Origin: Gammaproteobacteria bacterium
GTDB taxonomy: Bacteria > Pseudomonadota > Gammaproteobacteria > JABDBA01
Reading direction: 5' to 3'
DNA: 43,010 nt
Assembly (NCBI GenBank): GCA_013288885.1
Contig: JABDBA010000018.1
Location: 1-43,010, forward strand
Of the stretch, positions 1-8,068 are shown in pieces. Every line of letters starts with the position of its first letter. Within the stretch, counting starts at the first letter, position 1. The notes under the pieces are model-generated. The model was given only the letters and a program-made list of their open reading frames with translations. It made no database searches and was not told where the DNA came from. The position numbers were made by a program, and so were the translations under genes.

Positions 1-1392
1 ACCACTCAATTGTTTCGGAATCGCAAAATTAAAACCAGGCATGGTAGTAAACTCTGTTTTTTGAAAGCCATTACTCAAAATAGCATGAATCACCGCACGC
101 GTAGTGGGAATACTAAAACGCTGACCGCCTTGACCATACGGCCCGCCAGTCCAACCCGTATTCACTAAATAAACCGGTGCGCCAGTTTGATCTAAACGCT
201 TGATTAATAATTCAGCATATACTTTAGCAGGACGTGGGAAAAACGGCGCACCAAAACACGTACTAAACGTAGTTTTAATCGGCTCGGTTTGCCCCACTTC
301 AGTGCTGCCTACTAATGCGGTATAACCACTTAAAAAATAATACGCTGCTTGTTCTTTAGTTAATTTAGCAACAGGAGGTAACACGCCGTATAAATCACAG
401 GTTAAAAAGATAACTGCATTAGGGTGGCCGCCGTTATTTTTTTCTACCCGTGCCGGAATAAATTCACGCGGATAAGCTACGCGCGTATTTTGCGTTAAAG
501 TCGCATCGCTATAATTTGGCACTAAGGTTTTAGGATCAAGCACCACATTTTCCATCACCGCACCAAAACGAATGGCATCCCAAATTACCGGTTCGCGTTC
601 TTTTGAAAGATCGATACACTTAGCATAACAACCGCCTTCAAAATTAAATACACCGGTGTCGCTCCAACCGTGTTCATCATCGCCAATTAAAAAACGATCG
701 GGGTCAGCGGAAAGCGTAGTTTTACCTGTGCCTGACAAACCAAAAAATAATGCCGTATCTTTGTTATGGCCAACATTGGCAGAACAATGCATCGGTAATA
801 CACCAGCTTCTGGTAACAAGAAATTCAATACTGAGAACATGGCTTTTTTAATTTCGCCCGCGTAACGATGGCCGCAGAGCAGAACTTTGTGTTCAGATAG
901 ATGAATGATCAACGCAGCATCACTGTTAACACCATCACGCGTAGGATCGGTGATAAGCCCTGGTGCGCTTAAGATCGTCCATTCCGGTTTGCCGTTTTCA
1001 TAAAAATCATCGGGGCGGATAAATAATTGGCGCGCAAACAAATTGTGCCAAGCATATTCGGTAATCACTTTGAGCGGTAAATGATGTACCGCATCAGCAC
1101 CCACTTGCAGGTGCGAAACAAAGGTATCTTTGGTTTTAAGGTATTCTTCTGCCCGTTTCCATAAAGCATGGAATTTGTCTTCCTGGAACGGCTGGTTGAC
1201 CGTGCCCCAGTCAATTTTACTGGCAGTTTTGGTCTCTTCTACAATAAAGCGGTCTTTGGGGGATCGGCCGGTGCGCTTGCCGGTGGCTACGGTCAAGGCC
1301 TGGTTAGCCGCCAATACGCCTTCGCCGCGTGCCACCGCGATTTTGACGAGTTCAGCCACTGGGATATCGGTATGGATAGTCGGGGAGGTCAT
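1..1392 (-). CDS. pckA: Phosphoenolpyruvate carboxykinase (ATP), 3' end outside window
   Basis: This enzyme converts oxaloacetate and ATP to phosphoenolpyruvate, CO2 and ADP, the entry step of gluconeogenesis in the cytosol. The first 464 residues are visible in one open frame. The N-terminal part carries [11 protein letters not shown], the middle has [12 protein letters not shown] (the kinase-1a P-loop of the family) followed by LIGDDEHGW, and further on come ENVVLDPKT and NTRVAYP. The family is usually about 520-540 residues, so roughly 60-75 C-terminal residues lie beyond the left edge. The ATG at 1392 is preceded by GGAGACCT at a good ribosome-binding distance. The ATP-type enzyme fits a gammaproteobacterium living on amino acids. 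Identification is by recognised family motifs and is firm. Confidence 0.96.
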   Translation of the reverse strand, partial: MTSPTIHTDIPVAELVKIAVARGEGVLAANQALTVATGKRTGRSPKDRFIVEETKTASKIDWGTVNQPFQEDKFHALWKRAEEYLKTKDTFVSHLQVGADAVHHLPLKVITEYAWHNLFARQLFIRPDDFYENGKPEWTILSAPGLITDPTRDGVNSDAALIIHLSEHKVLLCGHRYAGEIKKAMFSVLNFLLPEAGVLPMHCSANVGHNKDTALFFGLSGTGKTTLSADPDRFLIGDDEHGWSDTGVFNFEGGCYAKCIDLSKEREPVIWDAIRFGAVMENVVLDPKTLVPNYSDATLTQNTRVAYPREFIPARVEKNNGGHPNAVIFLTCDLYGVLPPVAKLTKEQAAYYFLSGYTALVGSTEVGQTEPIKTTFSTCFGAPFFPRPAKVYAELLIKRLDQTGAPVYLVNTGWTGGPYGQGGQRFSIPTTRAVIHAILSNGFQKTEFTTMPGFNFAIPKQLSG

Positions 1393-1447
1393 GGTTTAGG
1401 TCTCCAAAGGTTGTTTAGGACTTACGCTAAATGCGCTATGCTTCGTT

Positions 1448-1506
1448 AAAAACTCGCTCGCAATCCTCACATATAACCCATATGCTCCGGTTGCTCGCTC
1501 GTTTTT
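1448..1506. repeat. Imperfect nested inverted repeat (REP-like) upstream of pckA
   Basis: The 16-base arms at 1448-1463 (AAAAACTCGCTCGCAA) and 1491-1506 (TTGCTCGCTCGTTTTT) pair at 12 of 16 positions when inverted. The interior holds a second small palindrome, CATAT-AACCC-ATATG. It lies in the 197-base gap between the pckA start and the end of the thioredoxin-like gene. The structure resembles dispersed intergenic palindromes, but only one copy is in this window, so repeat status is inferred. Confidence 0.45.
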
Positions 1507-1589
1507 GCCTCGCCTAGCATCATTTATCATAAGCCCTATTGTTGTAATATTGTGCTAAAGATACGCGATTTTGGCGGGGAAATAAATGC

Positions 1590-2144
1590 TTATTTCCACT
1601 TAATATTACACCCCATGCTGGGTTTCTGGTCAGCAGATACGGGTTTGTGGTCTAGAATATTTTCCAGTGCGTCACGGATATCTTTGCCAGTCACGGGGGT
1701 ATTATTGCCAGGCCGTGAGCCGTCTAATTGGCCGCGATAAACGCACTTTAAATTTTTGTCGAAAATATAAAAATCCGGTGTACAGGCGGCGTCATAGGCT
1801 TTGGCCACTGCTTGCGATTCATCATAAAGATAATGAAAAGGATAGCCAAGTTGTTTGGCAACCGCGCGCATTTTATCAGGGGCATCATCAGGGTGCGAGG
1901 TAATATCATTTGAGCTGATGGCGATAAAAGAGATGTTTTTAGGCTGATAATCCTTAGCCAAATGCACTAATTCATGTTGCACGTGTTTCACAAACGGGCA
2001 ATGGTTGCAGATGAACATAACCACTGTGGCTGTATCTGATTTAAGTTGTTCTAAACTCAAAGTATTACCGCTGATAGCATCCGGCAATTTAAAACTGGGT
2101 GCTTTGGTCCCCAAAGCGAGCATATTGGAGGGGGTGAGTGCCAT
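1590..2144 (-). CDS. Thioredoxin-fold redoxin (AhpC/TSA-like) family protein
   Basis: This 184-residue protein is a soluble thioredoxin-fold redox protein. It shows an AhpC/TSA-like start (LGTKAPSFKLPD), a CxxC active site FICNHCPFVKH with cysteines at 46 and 49, a cis-proline-type segment ACTPDFYIFD, and a C-terminal GCNIKWK typical of this subfamily. No signal peptide is visible, so a cytosolic thiol-disulfide or peroxide-related role is likely; the true substrate is not known. The ATG at 2144 follows AGGAGA at about 6 bases. A perfect 8-bp inverted repeat (GGAAATAA/TTATTTCC, 1578-1597) covers the stop codon but has no T-tract, so it is a poor terminator. It reads the same way as pckA and may lie upstream of it in a transcript. 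Confidence 0.85.
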   Translation of the reverse strand: MALTPSNMLALGTKAPSFKLPDAISGNTLSLEQLKSDTATVVMFICNHCPFVKHVQHELVHLAKDYQPKNISFIAISSNDITSHPDDAPDKMRAVAKQLGYPFHYLYDESQAVAKAYDAACTPDFYIFDKNLKCVYRGQLDGSRPGNNTPVTGKDIRDALENILDHKPVSADQKPSMGCNIKWK

Positions 2145-2219
2145 GTCAGGTCTCCTATGTATATAGTATTAATGCAAGGTAGTTTAACATTAATAGGGGC
2201 CGATGGGCGAGTAAAAAAG

Positions 2220-2249
2220 TTGATGGCCATGCTTAATTTATAGTATAAT
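2220..2249 (+). promoter_or_regulatory. Sigma70-type promoter of the duplicated-domain gene
   Basis: A TTGATG hexamer at 2220-2225 and a perfect TATAAT at 2244-2249 are separated by 18 bp. The predicted transcript starts near 2256, about 28 bases before the ATG at 2285. A single CTTAAT at 2232-2237 lies inside the spacer but has no partner half-site. Confidence 0.55.
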
Positions 2250-2284
2250 TTGACTTACCCGAGTCTATATATGAGGAGAAAGTA

Positions 2285-2956
2285 ATGCGCCCAAAGAACC
2301 TTAATGTGAACATTAGCCACGACGACCAACACCTTGGCAACTTATTTGTTAAAGCAGTACAACATTTATACGTGAGAATCAAACCCGATTTCACACTTGA
2401 GCAGAGAATAGAAGCAATCGCGGTTGCCTTTAAAGAAGGTCTAGATATTTTGAAAGATATGGGGCCAGTTGCTATTAAACAGTTGCGGGAAAATAACCCA
2501 GAGTTTAACCTTGCTCTTACCGCAATAGTAAAATTTGTAGCTCAGCAAATGGAAATTGGTCAGCGGTTGCCGCCTGCGAAAAAGGCAAGTATAGAACCGC
2601 CACATATCGAGCAACTTAAACAAGAATTTATGCGAGCAGCGCATAATTTGCGCATTAAAATCAAGCCTGAATTTACATTTGAACAGAGAATGAGGGCAAT
2701 GGAAATTGGCTTTAAAAATTGTGACGCAGCTTTGTCGGCTATGGGAACCTCATCTGTGGAACGCCTGCGGAAGAATGATCCAGAGTTTAATTCTGTTCTT
2801 TCTGAGATAGAACGGTTTATAGATCGGGTACATAGCAATAATCAACAAATGCAAAATAATTCTTCATCTTCAGTATCTGCCCCTGCTATTGTTGAAGATA
2901 GGGAACCCGTTGTTATGTCTCACTATCGGTCACCAAGTCCGCGTGCAGCCGGCTAA
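2285..2956 (+). CDS. Orphan protein with an internally duplicated ~60-residue domain
   Basis: The function of this 223-residue protein is not recognised. It contains two copies of one domain, residues about 20-86 and 114-180. Each copy has a (V/R)IKP(D/E)FT(L/F)EQR core, an aromatic-glycine-rich helix and an (N/D)PEFN motif; equivalent residues lie 94 apart. The linker carries LPPAKKASIEPP, and the C-terminus is Ser/Pro-rich and looks disordered (SSSSVSAPA, SPSPRAAG). There is no signal peptide or membrane segment. The ATG follows GAGGAGAAAGTA, a strong ribosome-binding site, and the gene has its own promoter and terminator, so it is a single-gene unit. A secreted effector is possible given the neighbourhood, but nothing in the sequence proves it. 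Confidence 0.75.
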   Translation: MRPKNLNVNISHDDQHLGNLFVKAVQHLYVRIKPDFTLEQRIEAIAVAFKEGLDILKDMGPVAIKQLRENNPEFNLALTAIVKFVAQQMEIGQRLPPAKKASIEPPHIEQLKQEFMRAAHNLRIKIKPEFTFEQRMRAMEIGFKNCDAALSAMGTSSVERLRKNDPEFNSVLSEIERFIDRVHSNNQQMQNNSSSSVSAPAIVEDREPVVMSHYRSPSPRAAG

Positions 2957-2998
2957 AAAATAGCGGAAGAGGTTATTATTATATCCGTTAATCATATA

Positions 2999-3029
2999 AT
3001 ACCCCCGTTTCAGGGGGTATCTGTTTTTT
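2999..3029 (+). terminator. Rho-independent terminator after the duplicated-domain gene
   Basis: ATACCCCC (2999-3006) pairs perfectly with GGGGGTAT (3013-3020) around a GTTTCA loop, followed by CTG and six T residues (3024-3029). It lies 43 bases after the stop of the gene at 2285-2956 and isolates it from tdk. Confidence 0.9.
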
Positions 3030-3102
3030 GTCTAATAATCTGTTTAAAATCACCCTACCTTCAAACGCTTTCAGAGCGGAGCCAATTCTAAAGGAAAATT
3101 AA

Positions 3103-3672
3103 ATGGCCAAACTTTATTTCTACTACTCCGCAATGAATGCGGGTAAGAGCACTATGTTATTACAATCAAGTTATAATTACCAAGAGCGTGGTATGGCGAC
3201 GGTGATTTTCACGCCTAAGATCGATACACGTTATGGTGTGGGCAAAATCCAATCACGCATTGGTTTAAATGCCGATGCCGTGCCGTTTGACAGCACATTA
3301 AATTTATTTGATCACGTGGTTGCCACTAAAGCTAAAATGGATAATCTTAAATGTGTTTTTGTCGACGAAGCACAATTTTTGTCAAAAGCGCAAATCAAAC
3401 AATTAACAGAGATTGTCGATAAATTAAATATTCCCGTGCTCACTTATGGCTTACGTACTGATTTTCGGGGTGAATTATTTGAAGGCAGTCAATATTTACT
3501 CGGGTGGGCTGATGAATTAGTAGAAATAAAAACTATCTGCCACTGCGGCCGCAAAGCAATTATGAACATGCGTATCGACGATCAAGGGCGCCCAATTAAA
3601 ACCGGCGCGCAAGTAGAAATTGGCGGTAATGAACGTTATATCGCAGTATGTCGGAAGCATTTTGCTGAGTGA
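3103..3672 (+). CDS. tdk: Thymidine kinase (type II)
   Basis: Phosphorylates thymidine with ATP to dTMP in the pyrimidine salvage pathway. The 189 residues match the small type II enzyme: P-loop SAMNAGKST at 9-17, the [10 protein letters not shown] segment with the catalytic glutamate at 89, the lid/substrate motif [12 protein letters not shown], and the zinc ligands Cys146, Cys148, Cys183 and probably His186. The start is preceded by AAAGGAAAATTAA. It stands alone between a terminator and a convergent ankyrin gene only 5 bases away. Thymidylate synthase and phosphopentomutase are also in this window, so both de novo and salvage routes to dTMP are available. Confidence 0.95.
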   Translation: MAKLYFYYSAMNAGKSTMLLQSSYNYQERGMATVIFTPKIDTRYGVGKIQSRIGLNADAVPFDSTLNLFDHVVATKAKMDNLKCVFVDEAQFLSKAQIKQLTEIVDKLNIPVLTYGLRTDFRGELFEGSQYLLGWADELVEIKTICHCGRKAIMNMRIDDQGRPIKTGAQVEIGGNERYIAVCRKHFAE

Positions 3673-3677
3673 TTTTC

Positions 3678-4427
3678 TTATAGTGTTAAGCGTGAGGCGG
3701 TGATTTGTTGCTGTTGTTCCGAAGTGGATTCAGGTTTTGTGGTTGATCGAACGTGTTGAATTGGGCTAGTGTAAGAAGCGGGATGTCCTAATGTGTTTTC
3801 TCGTAAGGTACTAATACTGGATGTTGGCGGAGGTGTTAATTTTTGTTGAGAATGTTGATTTTTATTTCTTGCTAATTTCTCATCACGTTCTTTTACGATT
3901 TCGTCAAAACAAGCTAATACAGTCTTCATGTTGCAATAAATTGCAAAACTTCGTGGCGAATCTTGGCCATACTCTATATCTCCATCTGGAGTATCAATCA
4001 TGTCGGGATTACATTTGGCTAAAAACCTTATTACGGAAACTTCCTTCTTTGTGACCTCCTTTTCATCAGCCGGATAAAAAGTGGCAAGGTGAAGCGGGGT
4101 GCGTTTTAGATTAGAAAGTGCGTTAACATCTGCTTTGGCAGCAACAAGATGTTTTACCTTTTTAAGATTATGAGACTCCGCAGCTTTATGAAGTAGAGTG
4201 TGGCCCTCGCTATCGGCTAGATTAATAATGTCAATAATAGGGTGCAACAGTGGGGGTTCTGTCATTTTATTCAAGAACCGTAATCTGTCTTCGTAAGCAG
4301 GCGTAGTAAAATAAACATTGGCCTCAAATAATCGTTTTACAATATTGGCATCTGCTGGCCTTGGTTTAGGTGTTGCAGAGGGAATGGGAGTAGATTTAAT
4401 ACTAGCAAGAATCTCTTTATGGTTCAT
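3678..4427 (-). CDS. Ankyrin-repeat protein, putative secreted effector
   Basis: This roughly 249-residue protein has at least two ankyrin repeats in its middle (GHTLLHKAAESHNLKKVKHL then KRTPLHLATFYPADEKE) and a degenerate third (VIRFLAKCNPDMIDTPDG). The N-terminus is Pro/Lys-rich and the C-terminal third is Ser/Thr/Gln-rich and likely disordered. The frame is open to a TTG at 4541, but that codon overlaps the TATAAT of the predicted promoter, so the ATG at 4427 (MNHKEILASI) is preferred; its ribosome-binding site is weak. The perfect CTTAAG-N5-CTTAAG box upstream resembles the PmrA site found before Dot/Icm effector genes in Legionella and Coxiella. The effector role is inferred; the ankyrin content is clear. 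Confidence 0.75.
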   Translation of the reverse strand: MNHKEILASIKSTPIPSATPKPRPADANIVKRLFEANVYFTTPAYEDRLRFLNKMTEPPLLHPIIDIINLADSEGHTLLHKAAESHNLKKVKHLVAAKADVNALSNLKRTPLHLATFYPADEKEVTKKEVSVIRFLAKCNPDMIDTPDGDIEYGQDSPRSFAIYCNMKTVLACFDEIVKERDEKLARNKNQHSQQKLTPPPTSSISTLRENTLGHPASYTSPIQHVRSTTKPESTSEQQQQITASRLTL

Positions 4428-4540
4428 TTCTGATTTAAATGGCGATATTAGTATTCGCGCTATAAATACATTGTTTGGAACGGTTTTATCAGTGAACACG
4501 GTTTGGTTTCTCGTAATATGTTTTAAATAAGTGACATTCA

Positions 4541-4573
4541 ATTATACTCACCCAACCTTAAGGTTTCCTTAAG
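4541..4573 (-). promoter_or_regulatory. PmrA-like box with -10 element before the ankyrin gene
   Basis: Two CTTAAG half-sites at 4557-4562 and 4568-4573 are 11 bp apart, start to start. Reading leftward, exactly 10 bases separate the box from a perfect TATAAT (4546-4541). This is the geometry of an activator box replacing a -35 element. The consensus remembered for Legionella/Coxiella PmrA is cTTAA-N2-TT-N2-cTTAA. Since CTTAAG is palindromic, direction is set by the -10 element and by the centre, which reads AA on the leftward strand and TT on the rightward one. Confidence 0.7.
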
Positions 4574-4611
4574 TAAATCATTCAGCGCTCATAAAATTCC
4601 CGCAATCACCC

Positions 4612-4639
4612 TTGGACAGCGCGCCCTGGCTGCTATAAA
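4612..4639 (+). promoter_or_regulatory. Promoter of the tandem MFS transporter genes
   Basis: TTGGAC at 4612-4617 and an extended -10, TGC-TATAAA (TATAAA at 4634-4639), are separated by 16 bp. Transcription would start near 4646, leaving a leader of about 47 bases before the ATG at 4693. Confidence 0.6.
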
Positions 4640-4692
4640 CTGTCTTCCCCGAGTAGCTCCGAAATAACCTTCCATCACACAGGAGATCATCT

Positions 4693-6006
4693 ATGCTGGC
4701 AAGCACTGCAAACACTCGGAACGAGGTTGAATTACAAACTCAGTCTACCTTACAACCTTGGATAGTCTGCTTATCCGCCGCTCTATTTTTCTTTTATGAA
4801 TTCATACAGATGGGCATGTTCAATTCCATTAGCCCTGATTTAATGACTGCTTTTAATATTAATGCGGTGCAACTGGGTAATCTGTCGGCGACTTATTTTT
4901 ATGGGGATGTGATTTTCTTATTTTTTGCGGGTATGTTGCTCGACCACATATCCACACGCACAGTAATTCTCAGTGCCATGACTTTGTGTATTATCGCAAC
5001 TATTTTGTTTGCGCTTAGTCATTCTATTTTAATGGCAGGCATCAGTCATCTTGCAGCAGGTATCGGTAATGCGTTTTGTTTTTTAAGTTGTATCAAATTA
5101 ACCACACGTTGGTTTTCTGCACAACGCACTGCATTAGTAATCGGTTTGATTGTCACTATTGCGATGGCTGGTGGTGTGTTTGCACAAACACCGTTGACAT
5201 TGTTAGTGCAAGCATTGGGTTGGCGTCACGCGGTGTTAACCGATGCATTATTAGGCATAATAATTTTAGCTATCATTTGGCGTAATGTTCACGATCAGCC
5301 TGCATCAGACAAAGCGATCAATAATTTAACTCAGTCATCACCCAGTTCTTTAGGATTGAAACGCAGCATTCGTTTTGCATTTGCCAACGCGCAAAACTGG
5401 TTGGGTGGCTTATACACCTGCTTATTGAATTTGCCGATTTTTTTATTGGGCGAATTATGGGGCGTGATGTATTTGATGCAAGTTGATCATATTTCACGTG
5501 TGCAAGCTTCTTATATTACGACGATGGTTTTTGTTGGTACTATTATTGGTTGCCCGATTGTAGGCATGCTCTCTGATCGTTTAGGAAAACGCCGTATGCC
5601 GATGATTGTCGGGGCTATTCTTTCTTTAATCGTTATGTTCGCGATTATGTTGACCCCCAATTTAACTTTTTGGCCGCTGCTAATTTTATTTTTGTTATTA
5701 GGTATTTTTACCAGCGCACAAATTATTGCTTATCCCGCCATTGCAGAAAGTAACCCCAAAGCATTGACCGGAACTGCGACGGGTTTAGCTTCGGTTTTGA
5801 TCATGGGGGGTGGTGCAGTGTTCCAACCTTTCTTTGGTTGGTTAATGGGTTTGCATTGGAACGGTTTAATCGAAAATGGCGTGCGCATTTATTCCCATGC
5901 TGATTTTTTCCGTGGCATGGCGATTATGCCCATTGCGTTTATTATCGGCTTGATCGCTGCGTTGTTTATTCGTGAAACGCATTGTAAGCCGTATATAGAG
6001 CGTTAA
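4693..6006 (+). CDS. MFS transporter, first of a tandem pair
   Basis: This 437-residue inner-membrane protein belongs to the major facilitator superfamily, with about 12 hydrophobic segments. The MFS signature between helices 2 and 3 appears as LLDHISTRTVI, and the repeat half has GMLSDRLGKRRMP. The N-terminal region carries PWIVCLSAALFFFYEFIQM. The ATG follows AGGAGATCATCT. The next gene is a paralogue starting 6 bases after this stop, and the two share most motifs in order. The substrate cannot be read from sequence; intracellular gammaproteobacteria (for example the Pht transporters of Legionella) use expanded MFS families for amino acids and nucleosides, so a nutrient role is plausible. 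Confidence 0.88.
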   Translation: MLASTANTRNEVELQTQSTLQPWIVCLSAALFFFYEFIQMGMFNSISPDLMTAFNINAVQLGNLSATYFYGDVIFLFFAGMLLDHISTRTVILSAMTLCIIATILFALSHSILMAGISHLAAGIGNAFCFLSCIKLTTRWFSAQRTALVIGLIVTIAMAGGVFAQTPLTLLVQALGWRHAVLTDALLGIIILAIIWRNVHDQPASDKAINNLTQSSPSSLGLKRSIRFAFANAQNWLGGLYTCLLNLPIFLLGELWGVMYLMQVDHISRVQASYITTMVFVGTIIGCPIVGMLSDRLGKRRMPMIVGAILSLIVMFAIMLTPNLTFWPLLILFLLLGIFTSAQIIAYPAIAESNPKALTGTATGLASVLIMGGGAVFQPFFGWLMGLHWNGLIENGVRIYSHADFFRGMAIMPIAFIIGLIAALFIRETHCKPYIER

Positions 6007-6012
6007 CAACAA

Positions 6013-7278
6013 ATGCTCACACAAAATAAATTTTTACCTTGGATCGTGTGTTTTTCCGCAGCATTATTTTTCTTCTACGAATTTATTCAAATGAATATGT
6101 TCAACGCCATCAGCCACAGCCTGATGCGAGATTTTTCTATCGATGCTACGCAGTTGGGAAAACTCTCTGCCATTTATTTTTACGCCAACGTTTTATTTTT
6201 GCCGGTAGCGGGTAGTTTACTTGATCGTTTTTCTACGCGACGGATGATCTTAATCACCATGTTTCTCTGTGCGGTGGGAATTGGTATTTTTGCGTTATCG
6301 CATTCCATATTATTATCAAGCATCGCACGTTTTATGAGTGGTATCGGTAGCGCATTTTGTTTTTTAAGTAGTATGCGGTTAGCATCGCGCTGGTTCCCGG
6401 CACAACGGATGGCTTTAGTAAGCGGATTAATTGTTACCATGGCGATGATTGGTGGTATGGTCGCGCAAACACCGTTGACATTATTGACCGGAATTTTAGG
6501 TTGGCGTCATGCATTACTGTTAGATTCATTACTTGGTTTTGCAATTATCGGTGTCGTGTGGGTTTTTGTGCGCGATTATCCGCCGGGTGTTGTGCCATCG
6601 CCGCATTTGCAAGCTGAGTTAAAATCATTAGGTCTGCTGCGCAGCCTGCGCATGTCTTATTTGAATATCCAAAATTGGTTGTGTGCACTGTATACCAGTT
6701 TGCTCGATTTACCGATCGCTCTGCTCGGTGCAATTTGGGGCAGTTTGTATTTAGTGCAAGTGGAGCATCTAACACCGATACAAGCTTCTTATGTCACGAC
6801 AATGTTATTTTTAGGCACGGTCATCGGCGGCCCATTATTAGGCTGGTTTTCTGACCGAGTCGGGCGTCGCAAAATTCCGATGATTATCACAGCCATACTT
6901 TCGTTATTGATCTTGTGTATTATCATGTATGTAACTCATTTATCTTTAACTTCCTATTTGATCTTATTTTTTCTGTTAGGTTTTATCACTGCGGCGCAAG
7001 TGATTAGTTATCCGTTAGTGGCAGAAAGTAATCCGGCGATACTCACAGCCACTTCAGTGAGCGTCGTATCACTCGCTTGCATGGGTAGCTTCGCCGTATT
7101 TCAGCCGATCTTTGGTTGGTTGATGGATTTAAAATGGCACGGGCAAATGATCGACAACGTACGCATTTACAGCGCTGCAGATTATCAACGCGCGTTTCTT
7201 ATAATTTTAGTAGGCTTTCTCGTTGCACTGGCTTGCTCTTTCTTCCTGCGCGAAACGTTTTGCCGTAGGAGTGATTGA
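6013..7278 (+). CDS. MFS transporter, second of a tandem pair
   Basis: A 421-residue inner-membrane MFS protein closely similar along its length to the gene just upstream: PWIVCFSAALFFFYEFIQM at the start, SLLDRFSTRRMI after helix 2, and a conserved GWRHALLLDSLLGF segment. The central loop motif is GWFSDRVGRRKIP. Only 6 bases separate it from the first copy, so the pair is probably co-transcribed and arose by tandem duplication. Differences concentrate in the loops and in helix-lining positions, which could mean different substrates. No clear ribosome-binding site is visible apart from the purine-poor TTAACAACAA, suggesting translational coupling. Confidence 0.88.
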   Translation: MLTQNKFLPWIVCFSAALFFFYEFIQMNMFNAISHSLMRDFSIDATQLGKLSAIYFYANVLFLPVAGSLLDRFSTRRMILITMFLCAVGIGIFALSHSILLSSIARFMSGIGSAFCFLSSMRLASRWFPAQRMALVSGLIVTMAMIGGMVAQTPLTLLTGILGWRHALLLDSLLGFAIIGVVWVFVRDYPPGVVPSPHLQAELKSLGLLRSLRMSYLNIQNWLCALYTSLLDLPIALLGAIWGSLYLVQVEHLTPIQASYVTTMLFLGTVIGGPLLGWFSDRVGRRKIPMIITAILSLLILCIIMYVTHLSLTSYLILFFLLGFITAAQVISYPLVAESNPAILTATSVSVVSLACMGSFAVFQPIFGWLMDLKWHGQMIDNVRIYSAADYQRAFLIILVGFLVALACSFFLRETFCRRSD

Positions 7279-7290
7279 GTAGTTTTTGGT

Positions 7291-7325
7291 GTCATTGCGA
7301 GGAGCGTTAGCGACGTGGCAATCTT
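7291..7325. repeat. Dispersed-type intergenic palindrome
   Basis: The segment starting GTCATTGCGAGGAGCG and ending GTGGCAATCTT forms a hairpin closed by ATTGC/GCAAT. It is of a sort seen scattered between genes in many bacterial genomes (recognised from memory). It follows the second MFS gene by 12 bases and may help end that transcript. Only one copy is visible here. Confidence 0.5.
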
Positions 7326-7445
7326 CAAACTTTAAATTTGCAAGTAGTAACTATTTGTAAGGGGTTAGGGTGAGGCCACACCATGCATTTTTACCTTTCA
7401 AAAGGCAATTCTGCAAGGATTATCGCTTTGGAGGGTAAAATATGC

Positions 7446-7856
7446 TCAGAGTTTGATAAGAGTACCTAATAAAGCCACCACCCCAACCAACATCAGCCCT
7501 GTTTGGATAGTTAGTTTATAACTAAGTTCTTTTAAGTCAGTTTTATTGCGTACAGAAGTATCCTGGATATCTTTTTTAGTGGTGAATGCCAGGCCTTCAA
7601 TATCTTTCTTAGTAGTCAAAGCCAGGCCTTCAATATCTTTCTTAGTGGCCAAAGCCAGGTTCTCAATATCTTTTTTAGTAGTTGCAGCCAATGCTTGAAT
7701 GCTTTTCTCTAATTCATGAATATCATCTTTAGTCGCTAGTTTGGTATCAATTAATTCAGCAATACCTTCGGCCTGCACTTCTGCCTGCTGTTCAGTAAAA
7801 CCGACCGCCCTTAATTTTTTTGAATAAGCCAACGTATCAAAAATTGCTGTTATCAT
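7446..7856 (-). CDS. DUF1640-like coiled-coil protein with C-terminal membrane anchor
   Basis: A 136-residue protein of the DUF1640/CCDC90-like type. The N-terminus (FDTLAYSKKLRAVGFTEQQA) and LATKDDI segment are typical of the family. The middle is an 11-residue repeat (T/A)TKKDIEGLA-type, about four copies, which predicts a hendecad coiled coil. The last 20 residues (IQTGLMLVGVVALLGTLI) form one membrane helix ending at the C-terminus. The ATG at 7856 follows AGGTG at 7 bases. The family's bacterial role is not established. The repeats are near-identical in DNA, so repeat number may vary among strains. Confidence 0.75.
   Translation of the reverse strand: MITAIFDTLAYSKKLRAVGFTEQQAEVQAEGIAELIDTKLATKDDIHELEKSIQALAATTKKDIENLALATKKDIEGLALTTKKDIEGLAFTTKKDIQDTSVRNKTDLKELSYKLTIQTGLMLVGVVALLGTLIKL
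7555..7686 (-). repeat. Four tandem 33-bp repeats within the coiled-coil gene
   Basis: Units at 7555-7587, 7588-7620, 7621-7653 and 7654-7686; the middle two differ at only two or three bases. Each unit is exactly 11 codons, so gain or loss of a unit keeps the frame. Confidence 0.8.
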
Positions 7857-7888
7857 TATAATTCACCTGCGCATTAATATATTATTAA

Positions 7889-7918
7889 ATTATAGTATAG
7901 GAGTGGTTGTAGTGTCAA
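7889..7918 (-). promoter_or_regulatory. Consensus sigma70 promoter for the coiled-coil gene
   Basis: Reading leftward, a perfect TTGACA (7918-7913) and a perfect TATAAT (7894-7889) are separated by 18 bp. The transcript would start near 7882, about 26 bases before the start codon. It is among the strongest-looking promoters in the window. Confidence 0.7.
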
Positions 7919-8018
7919 CGTGTTGGATGATATATTCAAGAGTCATAATTTATTATTAATGATAATGTAAAATGTATTGATGGTTTTTCAATTTTAATGA
8001 AGTTGATATGAAATCACA

Positions 8019-8027
8019 TGCTATACT
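8019..8027 (+). promoter_or_regulatory. Extended -10 promoter of the toxin-antitoxin pair
   Basis: TGC-TATACT (8019-8027) forms an extended -10 element with no convincing -35. The start codon of the antitoxin lies 41 bases downstream. Confidence 0.4.
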
Positions 8028-8068
8028 AAGCAATAGAAAGAGTTGAATTTTTAAATGAGGAACTAATC

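Noticed and set aside
656..1449. Rightward open frames across the pckA region
   Set aside because: The leftward frame encodes an unmistakable PEP carboxykinase; these are shadows.
2232..2249. CTTAAT before TATAAT upstream of the duplicated-domain gene as a PmrA box
   Set aside because: Only one half-site, and it is 6 bp rather than 10 bp from the -10; a normal sigma70 promoter explains the site.
4428..4541. Longer reading of the ankyrin protein from a TTG at 4541
   Set aside because: The TTG overlaps the TATAAT predicted to drive the gene, so it would lie upstream of the transcript; ATG 4427 is preferred.
7555..7686. 33-bp repeats considered as a CRISPR array
   Set aside because: Units abut with no spacers and form an open coding frame of 11-residue repeats.
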